23,392 bases of DNA, taken from CAVPDE01 sp964580575. GTDB taxonomy: Bacteria; Desulfobacterota; DSM-4660; Desulfatiglandales; HGW-15. Each line of letters opens with the position of its first letter. The stretch's first letter is position 1. The stretch is taken from assembly GCA_964580575.1 (NCBI GenBank), contig CAZOLJ010000071.1, forward strand, positions 1 to 23,392, written 5' to 3'. The notes under the pieces were generated by a model, which was not told the origin of the DNA, did not search any database, and saw only the letters and a program-made list of their open reading frames with translations. The position numbers were made by a program, and so were the translations under genes. This document shows positions 8,045-17,502 of the stretch, piece after piece.

Positions 8045-8314
8045 GCTTTTTGAAATAGTTATAGGAAAGGGCCATGGGGGTCTCTCTCAAAACAGAAAAC
8101 GAAGAGTGATCGGGAAAAAGCTCGCAGATAAGAGGCAGCGAAGGCGGGCGGTGAGGGTTTACCGGCACCTGCCTGTAGAGTGTTAGCTGACGAGTTCCTC
8201 TACAGCCCTCCGCCCGCCTCACCCGTGACCTAAAGCTGGTCACGGCGATGTGGCTTCTTCGTTGTTCTGTTTTGAGAGAGACCCCCATGGCCTCAGCCAT
8301 CAATTTCAAAAAGC
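8045..8314. repeat. 270-bp foldback (MITE-like) element with long inverted ends
   Basis: The outermost arms are GCTTTTTGAAAT (8045-8056) and its reverse complement (8303-8314). Inside are 36- and 37-bp arms (8070-8105 and 8256-8292) that match except for one inserted base. Further in are CTGTAGAG/CTCTACAG and a GTGACC-7-GGTCAC hairpin at 8225-8242, and the G+C-rich centre also pairs imperfectly. The element fills nearly all of the 301-bp gap between the methyltransferase stop (8322) and the C_GCAxxG_C_C start (8020). The short reading frames inside show no family resemblance and I do not call them. It could be a non-autonomous transposable element or a folded leader RNA inside the operon. Confidence 0.8.
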
Positions 8315-8321
8315 CAAACTG

Positions 8322-9044
8322 TTACCCTTCCTTTCTTCGCGCAATGAGCAAATAGTATCCGGGTCTTGCGCGTCTGACGGCTGCCCCGATTGCACCGGGA
8401 TCTCCTTCGCTGCATGTGGAAGCCCAAAAGGCATTCAGAGACCCGAAGCTGAAAATGAGCTGAGCTGCCAATTGTTTCAGCAAGGTAGAGTGGTCTTCCC
8501 ATGTGACCACTGTTAGGCCGCTTTCTACGACCCAGGCAATGATCTGTCCCATACCGACTGCCCCCTTGATGCAGCAGCGGACGGGTAGGTGCGGCAATGA
8601 AGAGGCCTCGCCAGGCGTGCGAGCGTAGACGTCGGAGAGGATGACCCATCCTTCCGGGTGAATGACGCGGGCAAACTCCTTGAGCGCTGAAGCCGGATCA
8701 GGCAGCAGTGAAAGCACGCATTCGCAGAACAGAGCGCTGAAAGACCCCTCATGGAAAGACAGGCTCTCCGCTGTCCCCTGGAGGAGAGGCAGAGTCGGGC
8801 TTCTTTCCATGCCTTCTTTAAGGAGCAGAGAAGACGTATCAACACCGAAGGCTGCGCAGTGGCGTTCCCGACAGAGAAATTCAACGGTCGCCCCCACCCC
8901 GCACCCCACATCGAGCACTTTCGCTCCATCGGGGATGCTGCAGAGGTCTAAAGCCCGCTCGGTCAAGGTCAAGCCCCCCGGCCGGATGGCCGGCCCGGTG
9001 ACAGCCCGCATTTCTATGGACTCATAGAGGGGTAAGGCTTCCAT
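8322..9044 (-). CDS. Class I SAM-dependent methyltransferase (TrsM / DVU_1556-type)
   Basis: 240 aa from ATG 9044, with AGGA six bases upstream. It has a class I (Rossmann) methyltransferase fold: motif I VLDVGCGVGATVEFL at residues 43-57, an acidic residue after strand 2 (FGVDTS, D69), and motif IV/post-I region SFSALFCECVLSLLPDP. This SAM-binding layout is shared with UbiE/COQ5-like enzymes. It begins 8 bp after the stop of the 70-aa redox protein gene, so it is in the same transcript as the dicluster protein and mop. Together with the radical SAM and ligase genes it argues for a small-molecule or protein-modification pathway. Substrate unknown. Confidence 0.88.
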   Translation of the reverse strand: MEALPLYESIEMRAVTGPAIRPGGLTLTERALDLCSIPDGAKVLDVGCGVGATVEFLCRERHCAAFGVDTSSLLLKEGMERSPTLPLLQGTAESLSFHEGSFSALFCECVLSLLPDPASALKEFARVIHPEGWVILSDVYARTPGEASSLPHLPVRCCIKGAVGMGQIIAWVVESGLTVVTWEDHSTLLKQLAAQLIFSFGSLNAFWASTCSEGDPGAIGAAVRRARPGYYLLIARRKEG

Positions 9045-9052
9045 GGAGAGTC

Positions 9053-9265
9053 CTACTTGTCCTCCAGCATCTGTTCCACCTCAGCCATCTTTCCGAGAGC
9101 CAGCTCCTCGGAAACGAGGACCAATCCGCAGTTCGGGCATTTGGCGAGTTCCGTGGTGAATCGATTCCCCAGGTATTCCACGCTGACCTGTCCCAGCACG
9201 AGCTCATGGTTGCATCTTCCGCACTTCCATTCCAGGTCATCGGGCCGTGCGTGAGGGCTTTTCAT
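9053..9265 (-). CDS. Small two-CxxC redox/zinc-ribbon protein (DVU_1557-type)
   Basis: 70 aa from ATG 9265, which overlaps the stop of the dicluster gene as ATGA. Two knuckles, C15-G-R-C18 and C43-P-N-C46, sit 25 residues apart and would bind one zinc or iron in a rubredoxin-like or zinc-ribbon fold. The C-terminal 20 residues (ALGKMAEVEQMLEDK) look helical. Small proteins of this type accompany mop in Desulfovibrio. Its size and its coupling to an FeS-flavoprotein suggest a role as electron shuttle or metal carrier, but this is inference. Confidence 0.82.
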   Translation of the reverse strand: MKSPHARPDDLEWKCGRCNHELVLGQVSVEYLGNRFTTELAKCPNCGLVLVSEELALGKMAEVEQMLEDK

Positions 9266-11577
9266 GACAGGGTGCCTCCGGAGACTTCCATGCGGTGGCT
9301 GTAGGCGTTGTGTACAACATAGCCGTCTCCCGATAGAGAGTACTCGGCCCAGAAGGTCACTCTGTACGGCTTAAATGAAGCCTTGAAATGTCCGGTTTTG
9401 GGGTGAAGGAGCTTGGCGCCCGTTGTTTCGGCGTGGTGAATAACCTTCTGCAGGTCCTCGATCAATATTCTTCTCTCTTCCAGAAGAGCTTGAACCTCAG
9501 GCGCCATGTGGAGCACAATTTTCCGATGGTCTTCCATTTTCGCACCCTCCTCGCCCCAGAGTTCGTTGAGCAGCGTGTCCTTGAGCCTGGCTCTGTTCTC
9601 CTGCCGCTGTGACCAGCCCGGACGTTTACGCGACGCAGGATCTTTGTCCGCAGGGTCGGGAAAAATCAAATCCAGGAGGTGCAGGCTTCGTTTTCCGGCC
9701 GCGGCCAGATTGTCGCGGCACACAGCACAGTAAGTGACATAATCCAGTTCGCTCTCCTTTGCTCTCCTGGCAACCACTTCCCTGGCCAGTGCAGGGTTTG
9801 CATCCTGCATGAGCCCCCCGTAGCCGCAGCACTCTGTCTTTTCCCGGCTGAGTCGCAGTTCCTCAACAGGTTGATTCAGCCCTTTGATCAGTCTTCGGAC
9901 AGATTGCTGGATTTCCGGTTCGCGGCGGGTTGTGCAGGGGTCGTGAACCGCCAAGGGCGATGCGGCAGGATGTCCTTCGGTTTGCGGCAAACCGATTTGC
10001 TCCAGGGTCTTCCATAAGGAGAGGATCGGGATCTCCGCAAGGTTTTCTTTGAACATTTTGTAGCAGGTGGAGCAGGCGAGGATCATGGTGGGCCGGCCTA
10101 AAGAGATCCATTTGTCCCGCAACGCGTCAACCTCCTTTTGAAAGCCTGCCTCCTCACCAGCCCACCAAGCTGGCGCGCCGCAGCATCCAAGGATCAACCC
10201 AGTGCCGTCCGCAAAAGACCGGCACAGATGATCATAGACCCGGCGAACCTGGCCGGGCGCTGAAGCGCAAAGCTGGCAGCCCGGGAAAAAAACATGAGCG
10301 CTGGCCGTGTGACCCGGTTGGTGTCGAGCGAGCGCAAAACGGTCGCTCCGGGAAAACTCCATGTCCAGGAGTGTGAATTCGTGGGCCGAGGGCGGCATCT
10401 TTCCGCGGCGGACCATGCTTTTTCGCGCTTCGAGGCAGAGATCCTGCATGGCGAAGTCGTGGGGGCACACCTCCTCGCACAGGCCGCAGAGGCTGCAGGA
10501 ATTGATCAGTTTGTTGGCCTGCCTCGTGCCCATGACAATGGATTCGTTGTTGTAGATCTCCCGGGCGTACTTCTTGGGATAGGCGCCGAAACGCTCCAGA
10601 TAAGCGCACCCCTTGACGCACTCCAGGCACTCACACTGAAGACAGCGCTTGGCTTCGTCCCGGGCTTCCTGCCGGGTGTAGTCCTCTGCTTGTCTTGGGA
10701 CTGCCGCTAGGGGTGCAACTCCTTCAAGGCTGGTGTGCAACCGGGTTGGATAGGGTCCGTCCTTCTCGCGGCCGGCTGTGAGGGAAACTTTCTGGAGGAA
10801 TCGATCCATGCTCGTAGCCGCCCATCGGCCTTCCGCCGCTTCCCAGACAGGGGACGCTCTCCCGCCAGGCCGTTTCGCTCCTCCGGCAAACACTCCTTCC
10901 CGCTCTGTTGTTTGGCTCATAGGCTGAGCAGTGATTCGGTCAAATCCTGCGGCATGCCATTCGGGAGTGAACCTTCCGTCAAGTCCGATGTACACGGCGT
11001 TGAAGTCCCGGAGCAGTCCTTCGTGAACCTTCGAGGAAGGGGGGAGCGCGTTCAGTCCGATGTCCACCTTGAGCTTGGTCAGCAGAGCGATCTCGCCCTG
11101 GATGACCTGGCGAGGCAAAAGCCCCTCATGGATCTCCAGGAGGCGGCCCCCGAGTTGATCGGTGGGTTCGAACAGGGTGACCGGATATCCTTTGCGCGCC
11201 AGGTCATGGGCTGCCGTCAAACTACTCAGCCCGCTTCCCACGACGGCGACCTTCTTGTCCCGTCCGGGAAGAGGGTGAACTCGGTGTTCCCGCTCTGTTG
11301 ATGTGACACAGGCCCGTTCGAGCGCGCCGATTTGAATGGGATCTCCAGCCTTGCCGCGAAGGCATTTCGCCTGGCATGGGGCATCGCAGATCCGGCCGAG
11401 GATGCTCGGGAAAGGCATGACCTTGCTCAGAACGTTGAGAGCCTCCTTCCATTCGCCCCGGCCAATGCAGACGACAAAGGCCCTCGCGTCCACGTGGAGT
11501 GGGCATGCAGCGGTGCATTCAGGCGCGTGCTCCTGGATGCATCGGTCCTCCAGTTCTCTCAATTCCCGTTGGTCCAT
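9262..11577 (-). CDS. FAD- and multi-FeS 'dicluster' oxidoreductase of the Mop cluster (DVU_1558-type)
   Basis: 771 aa. The N-terminus resembles the GltD/NfnB-type FeS domain (C13, C21, C25, C64, C68, C72). A Rossmann FAD motif follows at about 109-137 (KKVAVVGSGLSSLTAAHDL). Two ferredoxin-like cysteine groups are at 312-324 and 361-371. Two CCG (heterodisulfide-reductase-like) modules follow: GCQLC 433-437 with GCCG 464-467 and CSTC 502-505, then DPC 546-548 with ECCGYGG 582-588. It could bridge a pyridine nucleotide or ferredoxin to Mop. The start ATG 11577 lies one base from the N gap, so an upstream start and the RBS are hidden; the sequence from MDQRELRELEDRC looks like a natural N-terminus. 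The stop overlaps the 70-aa gene. Confidence 0.87.
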   Translation of the reverse strand: MDQRELRELEDRCIQEHAPECTAACPLHVDARAFVVCIGRGEWKEALNVLSKVMPFPSILGRICDAPCQAKCLRGKAGDPIQIGALERACVTSTEREHRVHPLPGRDKKVAVVGSGLSSLTAAHDLARKGYPVTLFEPTDQLGGRLLEIHEGLLPRQVIQGEIALLTKLKVDIGLNALPPSSKVHEGLLRDFNAVYIGLDGRFTPEWHAAGFDRITAQPMSQTTEREGVFAGGAKRPGGRASPVWEAAEGRWAATSMDRFLQKVSLTAGREKDGPYPTRLHTSLEGVAPLAAVPRQAEDYTRQEARDEAKRCLQCECLECVKGCAYLERFGAYPKKYAREIYNNESIVMGTRQANKLINSCSLCGLCEEVCPHDFAMQDLCLEARKSMVRRGKMPPSAHEFTLLDMEFSRSDRFALARHQPGHTASAHVFFPGCQLCASAPGQVRRVYDHLCRSFADGTGLILGCCGAPAWWAGEEAGFQKEVDALRDKWISLGRPTMILACSTCYKMFKENLAEIPILSLWKTLEQIGLPQTEGHPAASPLAVHDPCTTRREPEIQQSVRRLIKGLNQPVEELRLSREKTECCGYGGLMQDANPALAREVVARRAKESELDYVTYCAVCRDNLAAAGKRSLHLLDLIFPDPADKDPASRKRPGWSQRQENRARLKDTLLNELWGEEGAKMEDHRKIVLHMAPEVQALLEERRILIEDLQKVIHHAETTGAKLLHPKTGHFKASFKPYRVTFWAEYSLSGDGYVVHNAYSHRMEVSGGTLS

Positions 11578-11578
11578 G

Positions 11579-11678
11579 NNNNNNNNNNNNNNNNNNNNNN
11601 NNNNNNNNNNNNNNNNNNNNNNNNNNNNNNNNNNNNNNNNNNNNNNNNNNNNNNNNNNNNNNNNNNNNNNNNNNNNNN
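11579..11678. other. Assembly gap (100 N)
   Basis: Exactly 100 undefined bases between the 3' end of mop and the start of the dicluster gene. The round number is the convention for a scaffold join of unknown length. It hides the mop stop codon, the intergenic spacer and the dicluster RBS. Reading frames drawn across it are not evidence of fusion. Confidence 0.97.
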
Positions 11679-14396
11679 GGCCTTGAGACCCGCCAGGACT
11701 TTCTCAGGGAGCGCCGGCAATTGGCGAATCCGCACCCCGGTGGCGTCATGAATGGCATTGACGACCGCCACATGAGACGAGGTCAGGGGCAGTTCCCCTA
11801 CGCCGGCAGCGCCAAACGGACCATTTTCCCTTGGCGTTTCGAAATAATGAATGTCGAACCTGTCCGGGATGTCCTTTGGATAAGGGATACCGCACGCCAT
11901 GAGCGACGTGTGCTTGTCGAGCTTTTCAAAATCCTCGGACAAGGCCAGGCCGATGCCTTGAGCAACGCCTCCGTAAATCTGGCCGTCCACAACCAGTTTG
12001 TTGTTGATCTTCCCGATGTCTGCGATCACCGTGTACCCTTCCACCGCGGTCTTCCCGGTCTTGGTGTTTACAGCCACTTCGGCCATGAAAAGGCCGTACA
12101 TGTATACGGCAAAGGGAGATCCCTGAGACGTCTGGAGATCGCAGTTGGTATTCATGGAGGCGGTCCACTTTCCCGAATACCGCAACGGGATTTTTTCGGC
12201 CACCATCTCGTCATAAGTTCGGTAGGACCCGTTCGGCTTTCGCATGGCTGCGACCAGAAGTTCACAGCCGTTCTTGATGGCGTTGCCGGTGATGACCTGT
12301 TGCCGGCTGCCACCCGAAGGACCGCTGTTAGGAGCCAGGGCCATGTCGTTCATCACCTGCTTGATCTTGTCCGGCGTGATTCCCAGGGGGCTCAATGCTT
12401 TATGCGCGGTACCCAGAGCGCCCATGTCCGCGCCCTGGCCGTGGTCTTCCCAGGTGGAGGCCAGAGTCACGCCATCCTTTGTCAGTTCCACCGAGACCTC
12501 GGAGGAGTCGGCGCCGTCGATTCCGCAGCCGTAGATGCCGAGGCAGATGCCCACTCCCTTTTTGATCTCAGGGGTGGATTCCTTGTGGGCCTTTTCCTTT
12601 GCCGCCTTGTACAGAGGTCTCAGCTTGTCGATCATCTCCGGGAAGCTGTAAACCTCAGGCGCTTGTCCGGTCGGCGTCGTGTCGCCTTTGCGGTAGACGT
12701 TCTTGGCGCGGAGTTCCAAAGGATCCATTTTCATTTTCGCCGCAAGCTCGTCCATCAGGCTTTCGGAAGCGAGGAAGCTCTGGGGCGAACCATAGGCGCG
12801 AAAGGCGGAACCCCAAGCGTGGTTGGTGCAGACCGTGCGGCCCTTGCCCCGGATGTTGGGAATACCGTAGCCGGCGCCCATGAACTGAGCGCCGCGCAAA
12901 GTGAGCAGGTCCCCGAATTCCGAGTAAGGCCCGTGGTCCACGCTCCAGTCTGTTTCCATGGCCATGATCTTTCCATCCTTGTCCGCGCCATACTTGATTT
13001 TCATCCAGAAGGGCGAGCGCTTCCCGGTGTACGTAATGTGCTGGAAGTAGTCATATCTGAGGAACACTGGTCTTCCCGTGGCCATACACGCGACACCTAG
13101 CAGGGCTTCCATGGTGGGGCTGAACTTGTAGCCAAAGGTGCCGCCCGCCGGGTTCTGGACCAGCCGCAGCTTCTCCGGCTCTATGCCGAGGCCTGGGGCA
13201 ATCATGGCATGGTGCAGGTACAAGGCGATGCTCTTGGAGTGAATCGTCAATCGCCCATCATCATCAAAATAGGCAAGCCCCACGTCCGGTTCCATGGTGA
13301 GGTGGGGCTGGCGCTGTAGATAATACTCTCCTTCCACAGTGTAGGCTGCGGACTCCATGATGGGCTTGGTATCCTTTCCTTTCACAATGGGAAGCTCGAA
13401 GTAGACGTTAGGCGTTCCCGGGTGGATCTCCATGGCATCCCCGGCCATGGCTTCCGGGGCGCTCATGTAGGCTGGAAGCGCTTCCAGATCGACCTTGACC
13501 TTCTCGGCTGCAGCCCTGGCATGCTCTTCCGTGTCAGCGCAAACGATCGCGATCGCATCCCCGAACTGGAACACTTTTGTGTCGCACAGAATCGGACGAT
13601 CCCATCCGTCACCCTTGTTCCCGGGGAAAGTGATGAGCCCGGTGATTCGGTTCTTGCCCTTCACGTCCTTGTGGGTGACGATCTTGTACACACCAGGCAT
13701 CTTTTCCGCCTCCGAGGCATCGATCTTGCGGATGTTGGCATGGGAGACCTTGGCCTGAACCAAGGCAAGGCGGAGCGTTTCAGGGGGCATTTTGAGACCC
13801 AGATCGGCCCCATAGTCCAGAGTTCCAGTGGCCTTGGCAACGGCCGACGGCCTCGGGTACTTGCCTCCCCAGATCTGGCCGTCTTTGGGGAGCTTGTATT
13901 CCAGATCTCCGATCTTCATCTCTCCCCGCATCACTTTTGCCGCATCCATCACCGCATCGACCAGTTGCTTGTACCCGGTACAGCGGCAGGCATTGCGGTG
14001 GGTCTGGAACCAGTCCCTCACCTGGGCACGGTCGGGGTTGGGGTTTTGGTCCAGCAGAGCTTTGGCCGAAACGATGAAGCCCGGGGTGCAGAACCCGCAC
14101 TGAGATCCTCCGTGCACCATCCAGGACAACTGGAGAGGATGCAGGTTGGCTGGAGTCCCGATGCCTTCAATAGTGAAAACCGATGCGCCGTCAGGCACTT
14201 TCGCCATTTTGGTGACACAGGAGCGCACCAGCTTCTGATCCATGATGACGTTGCAGGACCCGCACTGACCCTCGCCGCAGCCGACTTTGGTCCCTGTGAG
14301 GCCTAATTGCTCACGGAGCACATGCGCCAGTGTATCATCGGAACGGGCAACAATGACCTTGTCGACACCATTGATCTTGAGCGACTTCTTAATCAT
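11679..14396 (-). CDS. mop: Aldehyde oxidoreductase, molybdenum hydroxylase of the xanthine oxidase family (Mop); 3' end in the gap
   Basis: 906 residues are visible from ATG 14396, preceded by GGAGGAGAGAAC. D. gigas MOP has 907 residues, so only a few residues and the stop are lost in the N gap. The plant-type [2Fe-2S] ligands are C40, C45, C48 and C60 and the second cluster has C100, C103, C137 and C139, the same numbering as I recall for D. gigas. The catalytic glutamate is E868 in GVGELPLTSSH near the C-terminus, and the Moco segments (GGTFGYKF, GSAFRAYGSPQ) are present. It has no FAD domain. It oxidises aldehydes to carboxylic acids and passes electrons to ferredoxin- or flavodoxin-like carriers. 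It heads the accessory cluster and lies 96 bp behind fdhA. There is no signal peptide. Confidence 0.95.
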
Positions 14397-14492
14397 GTTC
14401 TCTCCTCCTTCCAGGTTAAGACAAAACTGGGGTTATGAGTTTGGTTTTCTTCAAGCCTTCTACCTTCTCAATGGCTGTCTCTCTCTCCCTCA

Positions 14493-17258
14493 TCAGAGTT
14501 TCTCTATTCGGACCGCACAAGCCTTGTACTCGGCCGTCAGCGTTTCCGGGTCATAAGCCGGATTGGTGAGCCAGTTGGCGCAAGCGTCCCGGAAGTGAAA
14601 AGCCATCCAGACCATGCCGGCCGGCACGCTTTCAGTGACTTTTGCCTTGAGCGTCACCTCCCCTCGCCGGGATTTGACCATGATTCTTTGACCGTGGCTG
14701 ATTCCCATTCTTGCAGCGTCCGACGGTGAGATGTCCGCTGTTTCCTCACCCAAAAGGTCATTTAGTCCCAGGGAGCGGCCGGTCTGAGTGCGGGTGTGGT
14801 AGTGGTAGAGCCTTCGGCCGGTGCTCAGCACAAAAGGGTATTCCTGGTCAGGGACTTCCGCAGGAGGCGTCCAGTCCACGGGCATGAACTGACCGAGGCC
14901 GCAGGCAAATTCGCCGTCTTTGTGCAGGAAACAGGTGCCGGGGTGGGCTTCATCCGGGCAAGGCCACTGCAGACCGTTGTGTTCGATCCGGTTGTACTTG
15001 ATCCCTGCCAGAGCAGGCGCGAGCCGGGAAACCTCCTGGTCCCATATGTCCTGGCCGCTCGCCGAAGGCCAGGACTGTCCCATGCGCTTGGCGATTTCCC
15101 TGAAGATCCACCAGTTGGGCTTTGCCTGCCCCGGGGGTTCGCTCACTTTTCGAACACGGCTCACCCGGCGCTCGCTGTTGGTGAAGGTCCCGTCGTCCTC
15201 GCTCCAGCCTGCTGAGGGAAAGAGGACATGGGCGAATCGAGTGGTTTCCGTGTGAAAGAGGTCCTGGCAGACCAGGAACCCGGCAGACTGAAGGCAGTGC
15301 TCCACATGGCGGATATCCGGCTCGGTGTTGGCGAGGTTTTCTCCGAAAATGTAGAATGCTTTGACAGTTCCGCTGACAAGCCCTTCCAGCATTTGCGGGA
15401 TCATAAGGCCTGGCTTTTCAGGAAGTTTCTGCACTCCCCAAGCTTTTTGAAATTTCTCCCTCATCGCAAGGTCCGTGACCCTCTGATATCCGGGAAACAC
15501 GTTGGGGAGGGCGCCCATGTCGCATGCGCCCTGCACATTGTTCTGTCCCCTGAGGGGATTGACCCCCCCGCATTCCACCCCCACATTGCCCAGGAGCATT
15601 TGGAGGTTCGCAACACTCATCACATTGTTTTTTCCGCACGTGTGCTCGGTGATTCCAAGGGTGTAGCAGACCATGGCCGGCTTTCTGGCAGCCAGTCGCC
15701 GCGCCACGTCCTTGACCATCTGCGCGGGCACTCCTGCGATCTTAGCCGCTCGCTCCGGCGGGTACTCCATGACCTTGGCTTTCAGCGCATCGAACCCTAC
15801 GCAACAGGAGTTCACAAACTCCTTGTCGTAGAGCTCTTCCTCAATGAGGACGTTCATGACGCCGTTGAGAAAAGCAATGTCCGAACCGACCTTGATGGGT
15901 GCGTGAAGGGATGCAAAGTCGACAAGGGGATGCCTCCTGGGATCGACCACGATCAGCTCTGCCCCTGCCAGCACGGCATTTTTGAGAAAGGTGGCCGCCA
16001 CAGGGTGGGCTTCGATCATGTTGGAGCCGATGACGAGGAACATTTTGGCTCTTGAGAACTCTTCGAAAGAGTTGGTCATGGCCCCTGACCCGAACGTTGT
16101 CGCCAGCCCGGCGACCGTGGGGGCGTGTCAGGTGCGCGCGCAGTGATCGATGTTGTTCGTCCCGATCGCGGCGCGGAAGAGTTTCTGCATCTGGTAGGAA
16201 TCTTCATTAATGCTCCGGGCGCAACTCACCCCGGCAATAGCGTCCGGTCCGTGCTCCGTGATGATCTGTTTGAAGCGATGGGCCACCAGGTCCAGGGCTT
16301 CATCCCAAGAGGCCTCGCGGAAACCCCCGGTTTCCCTGATCAGGGGGGTTTTGAGCCTCTCTTCCGAATAGATGAAGTCATACCCGAAGCGGCCTTTGAC
16401 GCAGAGTCTGCCCCGGTTAGGCGCTGCATCTTCCACGGCAGTGACCTTGGCGATTCTCCCATCCTTCACGTGGAGCCACATCTGGCATCCCACGCCGCAG
16501 TAGGGACAGGTGGTGCGGACTTTTCTGCATTCGTTGGCCAGGCCGAGCCCCACCGACTTTTTCTCCACAAGCGCACCCACAGGACAGACCTCAGCACATT
16601 GCCCGCAAAAAACGCATTCGCTCTCATGGTAGGCCCTGTCTCCCGTGGCCACGATCTTGCTTTTGGATCCCCTGTAGCCGTAGCTGATCGCCCGATTGAC
16701 CATCACTTCGTTGCAGGCCTGAACGCACCGTCCGCACAGGACACAACGGGAAAAATCCCTCACAATGAGAGGATTGATGCTCTCCGTTGGATAAAGGGTG
16801 TCCGCAGGCTTGAACCGGCCTCCCTTGACCTGATACTGAACGGCCAGTTCCTGCAAGCGGCAGTCTCCGTAAGCGGGGCAAATGTGTTCATGGCCCTTCT
16901 GGCTCATGGCCTCAAGCTGGAAGTCGGTCCAGGAATCAAGACCCATGTCCTGGGCCAGGCAGTTGTGGTTTCCTGAGGCGAGAAGAAGCTCAATGTTCAG
17001 ACGCCTCGCCCTCATGACTTTCGGGCTATCGGTCTTGATCACCATGTTGGGAGCCGCAGGCGTAGCGCAGGCTGCCGGCAGGTTTCTCGCCCCTTCCACT
17101 TCCACCAGGCAGATCCGGCAGGCGCCGGTGGGCGTCGCATCTTTCAGGTAACACAAGGTAGGGATGTGAACGCCGTTTTCACGCGCCACCTGGAGAATCG
17201 TTTCGCCCGAGCGAAAAGGAATTATTTTGCCGTTCAACACGAGTTGGTGCTCACTCAT
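14493..17258 (-). CDS. fdhA: Formate dehydrogenase alpha subunit, selenocysteine-containing (UGA at 16128-16130)
   Basis: 921 aa with UGA read as Sec377; conventional gene calling splits it into 14493-16079 and 16128-17261. The start is ATG 17258 (GGAG, 8-nt spacer); a GTG at 17261 is the alternative. A NuoG-like [2Fe-2S] domain has C36, C47, C50 and C64. Two [4Fe-4S] groups follow at 172-182 and 215-225, then the Moco-domain cluster C251, C254, C258 and C286. The active site reads DHCART-U-HAPTVAGLATTFGSGAMTN, the FdhF/FdhA signature with Sec as Mo/W ligand. There is no Tat signal, so it is a cytoplasmic, NAD- or ferredoxin-linked type. No NuoE/NuoF-like partners are in the window. It is probably transcribed from the promoter region carrying the 40-bp element at 17331-17370. 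Confidence 0.95.
16099..16130 (-). promoter_or_regulatory. Sec UGA codon plus SECIS-like hairpin in fdhA
   Basis: The UGA is at 16130-16128 on the minus strand. Twelve bases downstream lies GTCGCC, loop GGGCT, GGCGAC (16115-16099), a perfect 6-bp stem, with a further CG/CG pairing outside. Position and size match the bacterial fdhF SECIS. The residues on both sides of the UGA continue the formate dehydrogenase alignment without interruption, which supports recoding rather than a nonsense mutation. Confidence 0.9.
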
Positions 17259-17330
17259 CACAGTTGCTCCGCCGTCGATACAAAAAGAGGATCTCCTCAG
17301 GAAAATTCATTTCCTCAGTATCGGCAAAAA

Positions 17331-17370
17331 CTATATCAATTCAGCTATATATCAGTCTTGATATATAAAG
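17331..17370 (-). promoter_or_regulatory. 40-bp operator-like element, copy A (upstream of fdhA)
   Basis: Read on the minus strand towards fdhA: CTTTATATATC, 6 nt, GATATATAGC, 6 nt, GATATAG. It contains a perfect dyad TATATATC-N6-GATATATA (17346-17367) and a third GATATA half-site. Thirty-three of 40 positions match copy B at 20633-20672, with no gaps. It ends 72 bp before the fdhA ATG. The rest of the 244-bp gap (17259-17502) holds a CACTCGAGTG palindrome but no gene that I can support. Confidence 0.75.
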
Positions 17371-17502
17371 TCGCTTGTGAAGTCAAGGGAAAACCCGGAA
17401 GCAAAGATCGTCCCCTGCAAGCCTATTGAAGGGGAACACTCGAGTGCCGGGTTCGGTGAAACTTCGGCAGCCTCTGGTCCCCCTGTCGAAGACCATCCCT
17501 TT

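Noticed and set aside
8013..8309. 98-aa minus-strand ORF between the methyltransferase and C_GCAxxG_C_C genes
   Set aside because: It lies inside the foldback element, its composition follows the inverted arms, and no domain is seen.
11559..11678. Reading frame of Mop continuing through the N run into the dicluster gene region
   Set aside because: The N bases carry no information. Mop already has 906 of the expected 907 or so residues, so the tail after the gap is an artefact.
11499..13100. 533-aa plus-strand ORF and other long plus-strand ORFs opposite mop, fdhA and the CoA-ligase-like gene
   Set aside because: They are antisense to genes with clear domains and active sites, have no family resemblance, and reflect GC-rich codon use.
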